From the NCBI GenBank assembly GCA_900548465.1, contig URKY01000001.1:137479-201478 (forward strand): a stretch of 64,000 nucleotides of DNA, written 5' to 3'. The first letter of the stretch is position 1, and the number at the start of each line of letters is the position of its first letter. Shown here in pieces: positions 10,469-18,418 of this stretch. Position numbers and translations under genes: made by a program. The DNA is from an uncultured Eubacterium sp. GTDB lineage: Bacteria > Bacillota > Clostridia > Lachnospirales > Lachnospiraceae. The notes below the pieces were generated by a model. It was not told the DNA's origin. It saw only the letters and a list, made by a program, of their open reading frames with translations, and made no database searches.

Positions 10469-11215
10469 TTATTGGTTCTCATCTTTTATTAGAACTCCCT
10501 GTACCAGAAATCTGGTGTTTTCGGCACCACTTGTACATGTGCTTAATGTAAGTATTTTACTGTCAGAATTCAAATTGACTTTTCGTGTCTGCTTTGAAAG
10601 AGAATCCGGATTTAGTGTATATTTAAAATAAGTGCCTCTGACTTTCTTTTTAGAAAAGTCAAATGAATTTAGGATATGTCTGTCATCATATACATAGGCT
10701 GCATATATTTTGTAAGTTAATTTTCGGTTTGGCATATAAATATATACGAATTTATTTTCTTTAAAAAATTTAGGCTCTTCAAATTTATGAAGCGTCTTGA
10801 ACATTGAACCGTTATTCATATTGTGACCATACAGTATGGTCACAGGATCTGAATAGTCTGTTAAATTATTTTTCTCTGAGTAAATAGAACCTGCAAATTC
10901 GTATTTTTTTTCAATGTTATGATTTAAGTAAAAACTGTCAGGTGTATCTTCATCAGATTGGACAATAGGATAATCAACTTTTGTGTTTGGAATGTATATC
11001 CATGAATATATGTCCTTGTTTTTTTTCTTTAACTTACTCCAGTTTATGTTGTGAGTGTCCATGGTTCGGAGACTGTCGGCAGGTCTGGTAGTTTCAATGT
11101 AATCATTTGTATCTGTTCCCCTGCTTAAATAATTTGAAATAATAATATATCCACAAAATACAAAAACTATAAGGGCAATTGTAAAAATAACTTCCCACAG
11201 AATTTTTTTATTCAT
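10469..11215 (-). CDS. srtB: Class B sortase (SrtB type)
   Basis: This 248-residue transpeptidase has an N-terminal membrane anchor (residues about 7-30) and an extracellular sortase B domain. The catalytic triad is visible: His131 in LYGHNMNNG, Cys227 in TLSTCTSG and Arg235 in ENTRFLVQG. The WIYIPNTKVDYPIVQ block and FYLNHN are typical of SrtB. The ATG at 11215 follows GAGGT by about seven bases; a start five codons upstream would overlap that site. The only sorting-signal protein visible nearby is the SPKTG protein converging on it, suggesting a dedicated sortase-substrate pair like the [S/P]PXTG system of C. difficile. A consensus promoter lies upstream on the minus strand. Confidence 0.92.
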   Translation of the reverse strand: MNKKILWEVIFTIALIVFVFCGYIIISNYLSRGTDTNDYIETTRPADSLRTMDTHNINWSKLKKKNKDIYSWIYIPNTKVDYPIVQSDEDTPDSFYLNHNIEKKYEFAGSIYSEKNNLTDYSDPVTILYGHNMNNGSMFKTLHKFEEPKFFKENKFVYIYMPNRKLTYKIYAAYVYDDRHILNSFDFSKKKVRGTYFKYTLNPDSLSKQTRKVNLNSDSKILTLSTCTSGAENTRFLVQGVLIKDENQ

Positions 11216-11252
11216 AATATCTGACCTCAATCTGTAAATAATCTTAAGATAC

Positions 11253-11281
11253 AGTATATTATTAAAGACAAATCATGTCAA
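11253..11281 (-). promoter_or_regulatory. Sigma-A promoter for the sortase gene
   Basis: On the minus strand: TTGACA (11281-11276), a 17-base spacer and TATACT (11258-11253), near consensus, giving a leader of about 30 bases before the sortase ATG. Confidence 0.8.
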
Positions 11282-11404
11282 AATGGTAATACAATCGGGA
11301 CAAAAAATTTAGTGGATTTAAGAGAAATAAAATTGAAAAAATCACCATAGATTTAAAAAAGATAATGTAGCCTTAATAGGTGCAAATGGGGTATGATAAG
11401 GCGT

Positions 11405-11433
11405 TTGACATACACTTATATGTTGGGTACAAT
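11405..11433 (+). promoter_or_regulatory. Sigma-A promoter for rpiB
   Basis: TTGACA (11405-11410), a 17-base spacer and TACAAT (11428-11433). An RpiB start further upstream would overlap it, supporting the ATG at 11479. Confidence 0.75.
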
Positions 11434-11478
11434 AGTGAAGGATATAAAATAATACTAATAATAAAAAGAGGTTTTACA

Positions 11479-11934
11479 ATGAGAATAGGATTTGGATGCG
11501 ACCACGCAGCAATTGATTTAAAGAATGAATTATTGGCTTACATGGAGTCAAAAGGTTACGAGTGTGTTGACTATGGCACAAATTATGATGAAAATGGAGA
11601 AATCATAAAGTGTGATTATCCTGCAAAGGGAGAAGAAGTCGGACGTGCAGTTGTGGCAGGTGATGTTGATTACGGTGTGCTTATGTGTGGAACAGGCATC
11701 GGAATATCTATTGCAGCAAATAAGGTTCCCGGGGTTATAGCAGCAGTTTGTAGCGAACCTTATTCAGCAAAGCTTACAAAACAGCACAATAATGCTAATA
11801 TTATTGCATTTGGAGCAAGAGTTGTGGGAGTTGAACTCGCAAAAATGATATTAGATGAATTTTTTGCAGCTGAGTTTGAAGGCGGAAGACATCAGAGAAG
11901 AGTTGACATGATAAGAGAAATCGAGAACAGATAG
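11479..11934 (+). CDS. rpiB: Ribose-5-phosphate isomerase B
   Basis: This 151-residue cytoplasmic isomerase interconverts ribose 5-phosphate and ribulose 5-phosphate in the non-oxidative pentose phosphate pathway. It shows the RpiB/LacAB hallmarks: GFGCDHAA at the N-terminus, the DYGT segment, the catalytic-Cys loop LMCGTGIGISIAANK, and NNANIIAFGARVVG. Its length is normal for the family. The ATG at 11479 follows AAGAGG; 33 upstream codons in frame have no RpiB similarity and overlap the promoter. It is 23 bases upstream of a GNAT-like gene and probably forms an operon with it that ends at the terminator near 13.08 kb. RpiB can also act on allose 6-phosphate in some species; nothing here suggests that. 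Confidence 0.95.
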   Translation: MRIGFGCDHAAIDLKNELLAYMESKGYECVDYGTNYDENGEIIKCDYPAKGEEVGRAVVAGDVDYGVLMCGTGIGISIAANKVPGVIAAVCSEPYSAKLTKQHNNANIIAFGARVVGVELAKMILDEFFAAEFEGGRHQRRVDMIREIENR

Positions 11935-11957
11935 ATTATGGGAAAACGTGAGATAAG

Positions 11958-13082
11958 ATGGTAACAATAAAAGAAGTAAAGACGAGAAAAGATTTGCGTA
12001 CATTTGCGTCATTTAATGAAAAAATGTATCGAGATGTACCGCAGGCTATGCCGGATTTGATATCTGACGAGATGGCTAATTTTAATCCTAAGAAAAACCC
12101 TGCTTATGAATATGCCGAATCAAGACAATTTCTTGCCTATAAGGATGGAGAATGTGTTGGAAGAATTGCAGGAATTATAAGTCGTAAAGCTAATGAAAAA
12201 TGGAAAAGAAAGAGAATTCGTTTTACAAGAGTTGACTTTATAGACGATTATGAAGTATCAGAGGCTTTGTTTAAGGCAGTTGAAGATTGGGGCAGGGAAG
12301 CAGGACTTGATGCAATTCATGGACCAATCGGCTTTTGTGATTTAGATCAGGAAGGTATGCTCATAGAAGGTTTTGAGTACGATGGAATATTTATAACAAT
12401 AAATAATGCACCATATTACAAGGACCATATGGAGCGTTTAGGATACACAAAATGTGTAGACTGGATTGAAAATAGGATTAACATTCCGGATAAAGTTTCT
12501 CCTTTTTTTGAGAAAGTATCTGACAGGGTTCTAAAAGAAAACAATTTAAAAGTTATTAAGTTAAAGTATAAATTTCAATTAAGAAAGTACATAAAATATA
12601 TCTTTGACGTAATTAATGATGCGGCAAAAGAATTATATGGTGAAGTTGATTTGACAGATGATATGATAAAAAAATATGTTAATCAGTTTATTTTGATGGT
12701 TAATGTAAGGTTCATATCATTGATTGTAAATGAAAAGGACGAGATGGTAGGAATTGGTGTATCCGTTCCAACTATGGGAAGAGCTGCGAAAAAGTCTCAT
12801 GGAAGACTTTTTCCATTTGGTTGGGCAAGAATACTTTATGCACCTTATTCAAAACCGGACACGTTGGAACTATATCTTGTAGGCGTCAGAGAAAAATACA
12901 GAAACAAAGGATTGCCAATGGTACTGATGACTGAAGTTATGAAGGAAGCAGTAAAGGATGGGATGAAATATGCGGAAACAGGACCTATGTTAGAGGATAA
13001 CATAAAGGTACAATCCATGTGGAAAAGATTTGATAAGATACAGCATAGAAGAAGAAGATGCTGGATAAAAAAATTGGACTAG
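11958..13082 (+). CDS. GNAT-fold N-acetyltransferase-like protein, unknown substrate
   Basis: This 374-residue soluble protein resembles a widespread family of uncharacterised GNAT-like proteins in anaerobes. Residues about 55-75 (FLAYKDGECVGRIAGI) form a GNAT beta-strand pair, and a second GNAT-like half sits near the C-terminus, with ELYLVGVREKYRNKGLPMVL as the acyl-CoA pyrophosphate-binding Arg/Gly segment. The central GPIGFCDLDQEGMLIEGF block is also typical of this family. No membrane segment is seen. It is likely co-transcribed with rpiB, but no pathway link is evident. The stop codon lies in the left arm of the terminator hairpin. Family assignment is fairly sure; the substrate is unknown. 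Confidence 0.75.
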   Translation: MVTIKEVKTRKDLRTFASFNEKMYRDVPQAMPDLISDEMANFNPKKNPAYEYAESRQFLAYKDGECVGRIAGIISRKANEKWKRKRIRFTRVDFIDDYEVSEALFKAVEDWGREAGLDAIHGPIGFCDLDQEGMLIEGFEYDGIFITINNAPYYKDHMERLGYTKCVDWIENRINIPDKVSPFFEKVSDRVLKENNLKVIKLKYKFQLRKYIKYIFDVINDAAKELYGEVDLTDDMIKKYVNQFILMVNVRFISLIVNEKDEMVGIGVSVPTMGRAAKKSHGRLFPFGWARILYAPYSKPDTLELYLVGVREKYRNKGLPMVLMTEVMKEAVKDGMKYAETGPMLEDNIKVQSMWKRFDKIQHRRRRCWIKKLD

Positions 13083-13103
13083 TTTACTAGTCCAATTTTT
13101 TTG
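13071..13103 (+). terminator. Intrinsic terminator after rpiB/GNAT operon
   Basis: A 12-bp stem (AAATTGGACTAG, 13071-13082, with CTAGTCCAATTT, 13087-13098) and a 4-base loop, followed by T-rich sequence. The stop codon of the GNAT-like gene is inside the stem. Confidence 0.88.
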
Positions 13104-13325
13104 TTGTAGGTGGAAGAGGTTGACTTCCCAGCGGTGTCTGTCAGAATTTTCCGGTGGAAAGCAACACAGAAATCAAATATTTCATATGTGTGGGGTAATA
13201 TACAGCGCTGAACTCGGGATGCAGGTAGCAGAAAGCAACACAGAAGCAAGAGAATAACGTTCCGTGCGGTAATTGCACCCGCCCCGCGAAAATTTCGAGG
13301 GCAAAAAGCAGCCAAATAAAACATC
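13104..13325. other. Non-coding, relatively GC-rich intergenic stretch
   Basis: No convincing gene is present; open frames on minus have no ribosome site or family resemblance. Base composition is richer in G+C than its neighbours. The 15-mer GAAAGCAACACAGAA occurs twice, at 13157-13171 and 13231-13245. It could be a remnant of a repeat or an upstream regulatory region for the symporter. Confidence 0.5.
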
Positions 13326-13389
13326 TTGACACACCTGCAAACATTTAGTATAATCACTTTAATGCTTTAAAGCGTAACGGTTTAAAGCG
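13326..13389 (+). promoter_or_regulatory. Consensus promoter plus CTTTAAAGCG repeats
   Basis: TTGACA (13326-13331), a 17-base spacer and TATAAT (13349-13354) form a perfect sigma-A promoter. Ten bases after the -10 is CTTTAAAGCG (13365-13374), with TTTAAAGCG repeated at 13381-13389. The same CTTTAAAGCG sits nine bases after the -10 at 27805-27810, so it may be a shared operator or initially transcribed element. Confidence 0.8.
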
Positions 13390-13419
13390 GGACGCAATAA
13401 TGAAGTTTGGAGGAAAATT

Positions 13420-15000
13420 ATGACAGTTATATTGTGTACCATTATGTTGGTTGCTTTTTTTGCAGTAATGATATTTGTTGGATTTTACACAAGAAAACAT
13501 GCAACAGATGTTAACGGATTCGTTTTAGGTGGAAGGGCTGCAGGACCATGGCTTACGGCTTTTGCGTTTGGAACATCTTACTTTTCGGCAGTTATTTTTG
13601 TAGGTTATGCAGGACAGTTCGGATGGAATTTTGGACTTGCATCTACATGGGCAGGACTAGGAAACGCATTTATTGGTTCACTTCTTGCATGGAACGTACT
13701 TGGAAGAAGAACAAGAGTTATGACACAGCATATTGATGCCAAGACAATGCCGGACTTCTTTGGAAAAAGATTTAAGTCTACACCACTTAAGGTTGCTTCA
13801 TCAATTATAGTATTTATCTTTTTAATCCCATATACAGCGTCATTGTATAACGGATTATCAAGTTTGTTTGGACTTGTATTTGACATTCCATATTGGGTTG
13901 TTATTGCAGTGATGGCAGTGCTTACAGGATTCTATGTAATATTTGGTGGATATATGGCAACTGCGATTAATGATTTTATACAGGGAATTATAATGCTTTT
14001 TGGTATATGCGCGGTAATAGGTGCAGTTCTTGCTGACAATGGTGGTTTATTAAAAGCTATGCAGAAATTGTCAGAAGTACCAAGCGAAGGCTGGGCAGGT
14101 GGAGCATTTACTTCATTCCTAGGCCCTGATCCTTTGGCATTGTTGTTTGTAGTAATTCTTACTTCACTTGGAACATGGGGATTACCACAGATGGTAGGCA
14201 AATTTTATGCAATTAAGAGTGAAAACGATGTACATAAAGGAACAGTTATTTCTACAATTTTTGCAATTGTAGTTGCAGGAGGATGTTACTTCTTAGGTGG
14301 ATTTGGAAGATTGTACGGTGATAAGATTACAATTAACGAAGCAACCGGAAAGCCATTGTTTGATACAATAATTCCTACTATGCTTTCAACACTTCCATCA
14401 ATTGTAATTGCAGTAGTAATAGTACTTGTACTTTCTGCTTCTATGTCAACACTTTCTTCACTGGTACTTACATCAAGTTCAACATTTACACTTGACGTAA
14501 TAAAGCCGGCGTCAAAGAAAGAAATGACAGAGAAAAAACAGGTATCAATAATGAGAATATTTATAGTATTCTTCATACTTGTTTCAGCAGCCATTGCAAT
14601 ATTTAAGGATTCACATCCGGAAGTAACATTTATTGCACAGATGATGGGTGTTTCCTGGGGAGCACTTGCCGGAGCGTTCTTAGCACCATTTTTGTATGGT
14701 TTGTACTGGAAGGGCGTAACAAAAGCATCAACAGTAGTCTGCTTTATATGGGGATGCGCAATTGCAGTAATTCAGCTTGTTATAACATTAGCAGGAGTAG
14801 ATATATCAGGCTGGGGAACAGTTCTTTCATATGTATTTAAATCATCAATTAATTCCGGCGTTGTTGCCATGGTAGGGGGACTTATAATAGTTCCAATCAT
14901 AAGTATGTTTACAAAGAAACAAAACAAAGCAGAATTAGATGAATTATTTGCATGCTACGAAGAGAAAACAGAAGCAGTTGCAAGGGAACATTTAAAATAA
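13420..15000 (+). CDS. Sodium/solute symporter (SSS family)
   Basis: This 526-residue integral membrane protein has about 13 hydrophobic segments. It belongs to the SSS (SLC5/PutP-like) family, which imports organic solutes with Na+. Visible hallmarks are the early FVLGGRAAGPWLTAFAFGTS segment, the family-like MATAINDFIQGIIMLFG segment and the Ser-rich helix LSASMSTLSSLVLTSSSTFT. GGAGG lies six bases before the ATG. The substrate cannot be read from sequence; proline, pantothenate, sugars and carboxylates are all used by relatives. It is monocistronic, between its own consensus promoter and a strong terminator. Confidence 0.88.
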   Translation: MTVILCTIMLVAFFAVMIFVGFYTRKHATDVNGFVLGGRAAGPWLTAFAFGTSYFSAVIFVGYAGQFGWNFGLASTWAGLGNAFIGSLLAWNVLGRRTRVMTQHIDAKTMPDFFGKRFKSTPLKVASSIIVFIFLIPYTASLYNGLSSLFGLVFDIPYWVVIAVMAVLTGFYVIFGGYMATAINDFIQGIIMLFGICAVIGAVLADNGGLLKAMQKLSEVPSEGWAGGAFTSFLGPDPLALLFVVILTSLGTWGLPQMVGKFYAIKSENDVHKGTVISTIFAIVVAGGCYFLGGFGRLYGDKITINEATGKPLFDTIIPTMLSTLPSIVIAVVIVLVLSASMSTLSSLVLTSSSTFTLDVIKPASKKEMTEKKQVSIMRIFIVFFILVSAAIAIFKDSHPEVTFIAQMMGVSWGALAGAFLAPFLYGLYWKGVTKASTVVCFIWGCAIAVIQLVITLAGVDISGWGTVLSYVFKSSINSGVVAMVGGLIIVPIISMFTKKQNKAELDELFACYEEKTEAVAREHLK

Positions 15001-15020
15001 AAATTATATACAAAACATAA

Positions 15021-15081
15021 AAAAGATGTCTCATAATGAACAAAAAATGCAGAAAATGTTCATTACAGGACATCTTTTTTT
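15021..15081 (+). terminator. Terminator after the SSS transporter
   Basis: A 22-base imperfect stem (15021-15042 with 15058-15079; AAAAGATGTC and GACATCTTTT outer, ATGAACA/TGTTCAT inner) is followed by a T-run. Confidence 0.82.
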
Positions 15082-15108
15082 GATGTTGTAAAGGATATGG
15101 AAAATCTA

Positions 15109-15137
15109 TTGAACAATGGAAAAGGTGTGCGTATACT
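15109..15137 (+). promoter_or_regulatory. Promoter of the fatty-acid operon
   Basis: TTGAAC (15109-15114), a 17-base spacer and TATACT (15132-15137). Transcription would start near 15144, leaving a leader of about 65 bases before fabH. No FapR-type operator was recognised. Confidence 0.78.
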
Positions 15138-15162
15138 GTAGGCGTTCTGAAGAAAAAGAAAG

Positions 15163-15212
15163 AAAGGAGTGCAGAATGTGACAATTAAAACATATTCTGC
15201 AAGACATATATG
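15163..15212 (+). promoter_or_regulatory. Hairpin between a distant Shine-Dalgarno and the fabH start
   Basis: The only good ribosome site, AAAGGAG (15163-15169), is 40 bases from the fabH ATG (15210), far too distant in linear RNA. Between them, TGCAGAATGT (15170-15179) and ATATTCTGCA (15192-15201) form a 10-bp stem with one G-U pair. When folded, the gap from AAAGGAG to the ATG shrinks to the eight bases 15202-15209, which is ideal. The sequence can also be a DNA palindrome for a repressor. Confidence 0.6.
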
Positions 15213-16187
15213 TTTGGAAAAATAATAGGAACGGGATCATATGTGCCTGAAATGTTAATAACTAACAGTGAATTGTCTAAAAATGTTGAAACTACTGATC
15301 AATGGATTAGTGAAAGAACAGGAGTAAGACAAAGATATGTGATGAAAAATGAAACTACGGCGCAAATGGCAGTGAAAGCAGCAAAGGACGCTTTAAAAAG
15401 TGTGGATGTTTCCCCTAAGGACATAGATGTCATAGTTGTGTCAACAGTTTCCTCAGAATTGATTCTTCCAAATACGGCATGCTTTGTTCAGGAACAGATT
15501 GGGGCGGTTAATGCCTTTTGTTTTGACATTAATACAGCCTGCACAGGATTTATGATGGCATACAATACAGTGCAAAGTTACATAGACACAGGTTTAGTGG
15601 AAACTGCATTGATTATTGGAGCTGAAGGATTGTCAAGGATTGTTAATTGGGATGATAGAGGCACATGTATTTTATTTGGAGACGGGGCAGGAGCAGCAGT
15701 CATAAGAAAAGATGAAAAGGCTGTGTTTGAAACTGTTATGAAAGCTGATGGGAGTCAGGGAAGTTCACTTACATGTAACAATGGATTTGCCAACAGACCA
15801 AGAAAAATTGTAAAAAACGAAAAGACAAAAGAATTAGGAACTTACATTGAAATGGATGGCCAGAAGATTTTTAAATTTGCGGTAAAGCAGGTGCCGGAGT
15901 GTATTAATGAGTTGATGGAAAAAATAAAGGTCGCAAAAGATGAAATTGATATGTTTGTTTTACATCAGGCGAATCTTAGAATTTGTCAGGCAATAGCAAA
16001 AAGGCTAAAGGTTTCAATGGACAAGGTGCCTACTAATGTGGAACGTTATGGAAATACTTCATCTGCCTGCATACCAATACTTTTAGATGAATTGTACAAA
16101 ACAGGACAGTTAAAAACAGGACAGAAAATTGTAATGTCGGGATTTGGCGCAGGAGTTACATTAGCCGCCACATATCTTGAAATATAA
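15210..16187 (+). CDS. fabH: Beta-ketoacyl-ACP synthase III
   Basis: This 325-residue cytoplasmic enzyme starts fatty-acid synthesis by condensing an acyl-CoA (acetyl- or branched) with malonyl-ACP. The Cys-His-Asn triad is visible: Cys111 in DINTACTGF, His in VLHQANLR and Asn in the GNTSSACIP block. Family length is normal. The start MFGKIIGTGSYVPE fits the FabH N-terminus, so the ATG at 15210 is kept although its Shine-Dalgarno is only close if the upstream hairpin folds. It is the first gene of a ten-gene type II FAS operon. Substrate preference for straight or branched primers cannot be told from sequence alone. Confidence 0.96.
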   Translation: MFGKIIGTGSYVPEMLITNSELSKNVETTDQWISERTGVRQRYVMKNETTAQMAVKAAKDALKSVDVSPKDIDVIVVSTVSSELILPNTACFVQEQIGAVNAFCFDINTACTGFMMAYNTVQSYIDTGLVETALIIGAEGLSRIVNWDDRGTCILFGDGAGAAVIRKDEKAVFETVMKADGSQGSSLTCNNGFANRPRKIVKNEKTKELGTYIEMDGQKIFKFAVKQVPECINELMEKIKVAKDEIDMFVLHQANLRICQAIAKRLKVSMDKVPTNVERYGNTSSACIPILLDELYKTGQLKTGQKIVMSGFGAGVTLAATYLEI

Positions 16188-16243
16188 AAGGTTAATAACC
16201 GGCACTGCCGGAATTAAATATAAAATTTAAAGGAGAAAGAACA

Positions 16244-16468
16244 ATGTTAGAAAAGATTAAAGAAATTATTGCAGAAGAATTAGGAGTTGAAGAAAGCAAG
16301 GTAGTAGAAGGAGCTTCTTTTTATGATGATTTAGGAGCAGATTCATTAGATTTATTTGAAATGGTTATGTCATTTGAAGATCAGTTTGGAGTTAAGATTC
16401 CTGAAGAGGAGCTGGAAAACATTAAGACAGTAGGGGATGTAGTTAAGTATATAGAAGAACATAAGTAA
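16244..16468 (+). CDS. acpP: Acyl carrier protein
   Basis: This 74-residue acidic carrier holds the growing acyl chain on a phosphopantetheine attached to Ser34 in [13 protein letters not shown]. The helical, Glu-rich sequence and length are typical of AcpP. AAAGGAG precedes the ATG by nine bases. It lies between fabH and fabK and serves all enzymes of the operon; DltC further along is a separate carrier. Phosphopantetheinyl transferase is not in the window. Confidence 0.97.
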   Translation: MLEKIKEIIAEELGVEESKVVEGASFYDDLGADSLDLFEMVMSFEDQFGVKIPEEELENIKTVGDVVKYIEEHK

Positions 16469-16493
16469 GAAGAATCAAAGAAAGGTTTTCACT

Positions 16494-17438
16494 ATGAAGA
16501 CAGAGATAACACAATTACTAAATATTAAATACCCCGTTATTCAGGGGGGAATGGCATGGGTTGCAGATTATCATCTTGCGGCAGCTGTTTCTAATGCCGG
16601 CGGACTTGGAGTGATAGGCTCGGGTGGTGCTTCGGCAGAATGGGTAAGAGATCAGATTAAACAAATGAAGGAGCTTACAGATAAACCATTTGGTGTCAAC
16701 ATTATGCTAATGAATCCTGAAGCAGATGATATTGCAAAAGTAATAATTGAAGAAAAAGTTCCGGTAGTAACTACAGGAGCGGGAAATCCTGCGAAATATA
16801 TGGAGTTATGGAAAAGCGAAGGAATAAAAGTAATTCCTGTAGTTGCAAGCTGTGCTCTGGCAAAAATGATGGAGCGTTGTGGAGCAGATGCTCTGGTGGC
16901 TGAAGGAACAGAGGCCGGAGGGCATATAGGAGAAATTACAACAATGTCTTTAGTGCCACAGGTTGTGGATGCTGTAAATATTCCCGTAATAGCAGCAGGT
17001 GGAATTGCAGATGGAAGAGGAATGGCAGCAGCATTTATGCTGGGAGCTAAAGCAGTACAGATGGGAACGTGTTTTGTAGTAACAAAAGAATGCAATGTTC
17101 ATAGTAACTACAAGGAAAAAATTATAAAGGCAAAAGACATAGATTCGAAAGTTACAGGACGAAGAACAGGTCATCCGGTTCGTGTACTTAGAAATAAAAT
17201 GTCTAATGAATACATAAAAAAAGAAAATGCAGGGGCAACATTAGAGGAATTGGAATTGCTTACATTAGGTGGACTTAGAAAAGCAGTAGTAGATGGAGAC
17301 GTAAAAGAAGGCAGCCTAATGGCAGGCCAGATAGCAGGTCTTGTAAAAGAGGAATGTAGTTGCAGGGAATTGGTTGAAAAAATTGTAAATGAAGCCGAAA
17401 CAGTAATGAATCAGCAGGCGAAAGTTTTTGAAGTTTAA
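16494..17438 (+). CDS. fabK: Enoyl-ACP reductase II (FMN-dependent)
   Basis: This 314-residue TIM-barrel flavoprotein reduces trans-2-enoyl-ACP, the last step of each elongation cycle. It shows the nitronate monooxygenase/FabK superfamily signatures: YPVIQGGMAWVA at the N-terminus, FGVNIMLMNP, the AEGTEAGGHIGE loop (with the active-site His) and VIAAGGIADGRGMAAA for FMN phosphate. The fab-operon position favours FabK over nitronate monooxygenase. No fabI or fabL is seen in the window; FabK-dependent bacteria are typically insensitive to triclosan. AAAGG lies upstream of the ATG. Confidence 0.94.
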   Translation: MKTEITQLLNIKYPVIQGGMAWVADYHLAAAVSNAGGLGVIGSGGASAEWVRDQIKQMKELTDKPFGVNIMLMNPEADDIAKVIIEEKVPVVTTGAGNPAKYMELWKSEGIKVIPVVASCALAKMMERCGADALVAEGTEAGGHIGEITTMSLVPQVVDAVNIPVIAAGGIADGRGMAAAFMLGAKAVQMGTCFVVTKECNVHSNYKEKIIKAKDIDSKVTGRRTGHPVRVLRNKMSNEYIKKENAGATLEELELLTLGGLRKAVVDGDVKEGSLMAGQIAGLVKEECSCRELVEKIVNEAETVMNQQAKVFEV

Positions 17439-17492
17439 CTGAAAGATCTGAATAAATAATGCAGAAAAAAGTTAAAAGTGGAGGAATGGCAT

Positions 17493-18413
17493 ATGACAGA
17501 TATTGCATTTGTATATCCCGGGCAGGGTGTGCAGACAATAGGAATGGGGAAAGATTTTTATGAAAATTCTGTAGGCTCAAGGAAGATTTTTGATATGGCA
17601 AATGAAAATCTTGATTTTGATATCAAAAAAATCTGTTTTGAAGAAAACGAAAAAATAAATGACACAGAATATACTCAGGCCGCATTGGTCACAACATACC
17701 TGGCAATAACAAAGGCTATTGAAGCGAGAGGAATAAAACCACAGGTAGCAGCGGGACTTAGTCTTGGAGAATACGCAGCAATTGCCGTGGCTGGAGGAAT
17801 GACCTATGAAGATGCCATAAAAACTGTAAGGTATCGTGGCATATATATGAACAGGGCAGTTCCAAAAGGCAGGGGAACAATGGCTGCAATACTTGGACTT
17901 GATGCAGAAACAATAGACAAGGTGATTGATAGCATAGATGGCGTGTCAGTTGCCAATTACAATTGCCCGGGGCAGATAGTAATAACAGGAGAGAAAAAAG
18001 CTGTTCTTAAAGCAATGGAGGCATTAAAAGAAGCAGGTGCAAGAAAAACTGTTGAGTTAAATGTCAGTGGACCATTCCATTCTGAATTCCTAAAGGGAGC
18101 AGGTCAGCAGTTAGAGGAACTTCTAAAAAAAATAAAACTTCAAAAATTATCTATTCCATACGTTACTAATGTTACTGCAGATTATGTGAATGATATCAGT
18201 AAAACAAAAAGCCTGCTGGCAAAGCAGGTATATTCACCGGTTAGATGGGAAGAAAGTATAAGAAATATGATTAAAAATGGAGTGGATACATTTATAGAAA
18301 TTGGACCGGGAAAGACGATTGCAGGATTTTTAAGAAAAATTGACAGAACTAAGAAATGCATAAATATTAGTAATTTTGAAGATTTAGAACAATTAAAAAT
18401 GCTTGGAGAATAA
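17493..18413 (+). CDS. fabD: Malonyl-CoA:ACP transacylase
   Basis: This 306-residue enzyme moves malonyl from CoA to ACP. The nucleophile is Ser90 in AGLSLGEYAA (the usual GHSLGE motif, here with Leu in place of His), the catalytic His is in SGPFHSEF, and FVYPGQGVQ is the typical N-terminus. The ATG at 17493 follows GGAGG by eight bases; five in-frame codons upstream would cover the ribosome site. It lies five bases before fabG and is clearly in the operon. The GLSLGE variant is common in Firmicutes FabD and should remain active. Confidence 0.95.
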   Translation: MTDIAFVYPGQGVQTIGMGKDFYENSVGSRKIFDMANENLDFDIKKICFEENEKINDTEYTQAALVTTYLAITKAIEARGIKPQVAAGLSLGEYAAIAVAGGMTYEDAIKTVRYRGIYMNRAVPKGRGTMAAILGLDAETIDKVIDSIDGVSVANYNCPGQIVITGEKKAVLKAMEALKEAGARKTVELNVSGPFHSEFLKGAGQQLEELLKKIKLQKLSIPYVTNVTADYVNDISKTKSLLAKQVYSPVRWEESIRNMIKNGVDTFIEIGPGKTIAGFLRKIDRTKKCINISNFEDLEQLKMLGE

Positions 18414-18418
18414 ATAAT

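Noticed and set aside
13079..13357. Minus-strand frames of 67-92 codons in the gap before the symporter
   Set aside because: No ribosome site or recognisable protein; they cover a terminator and a consensus promoter.
15082..15209. FapR-type operator at the fab promoter
   Set aside because: No TTAGTACC-N-type palindrome is visible; only the TGCAGAAT hairpin is present.
16652..17095. 147-codon minus-strand open frame
   Set aside because: It is a shadow of fabK with low-complexity Ala/Pro/Ser content.
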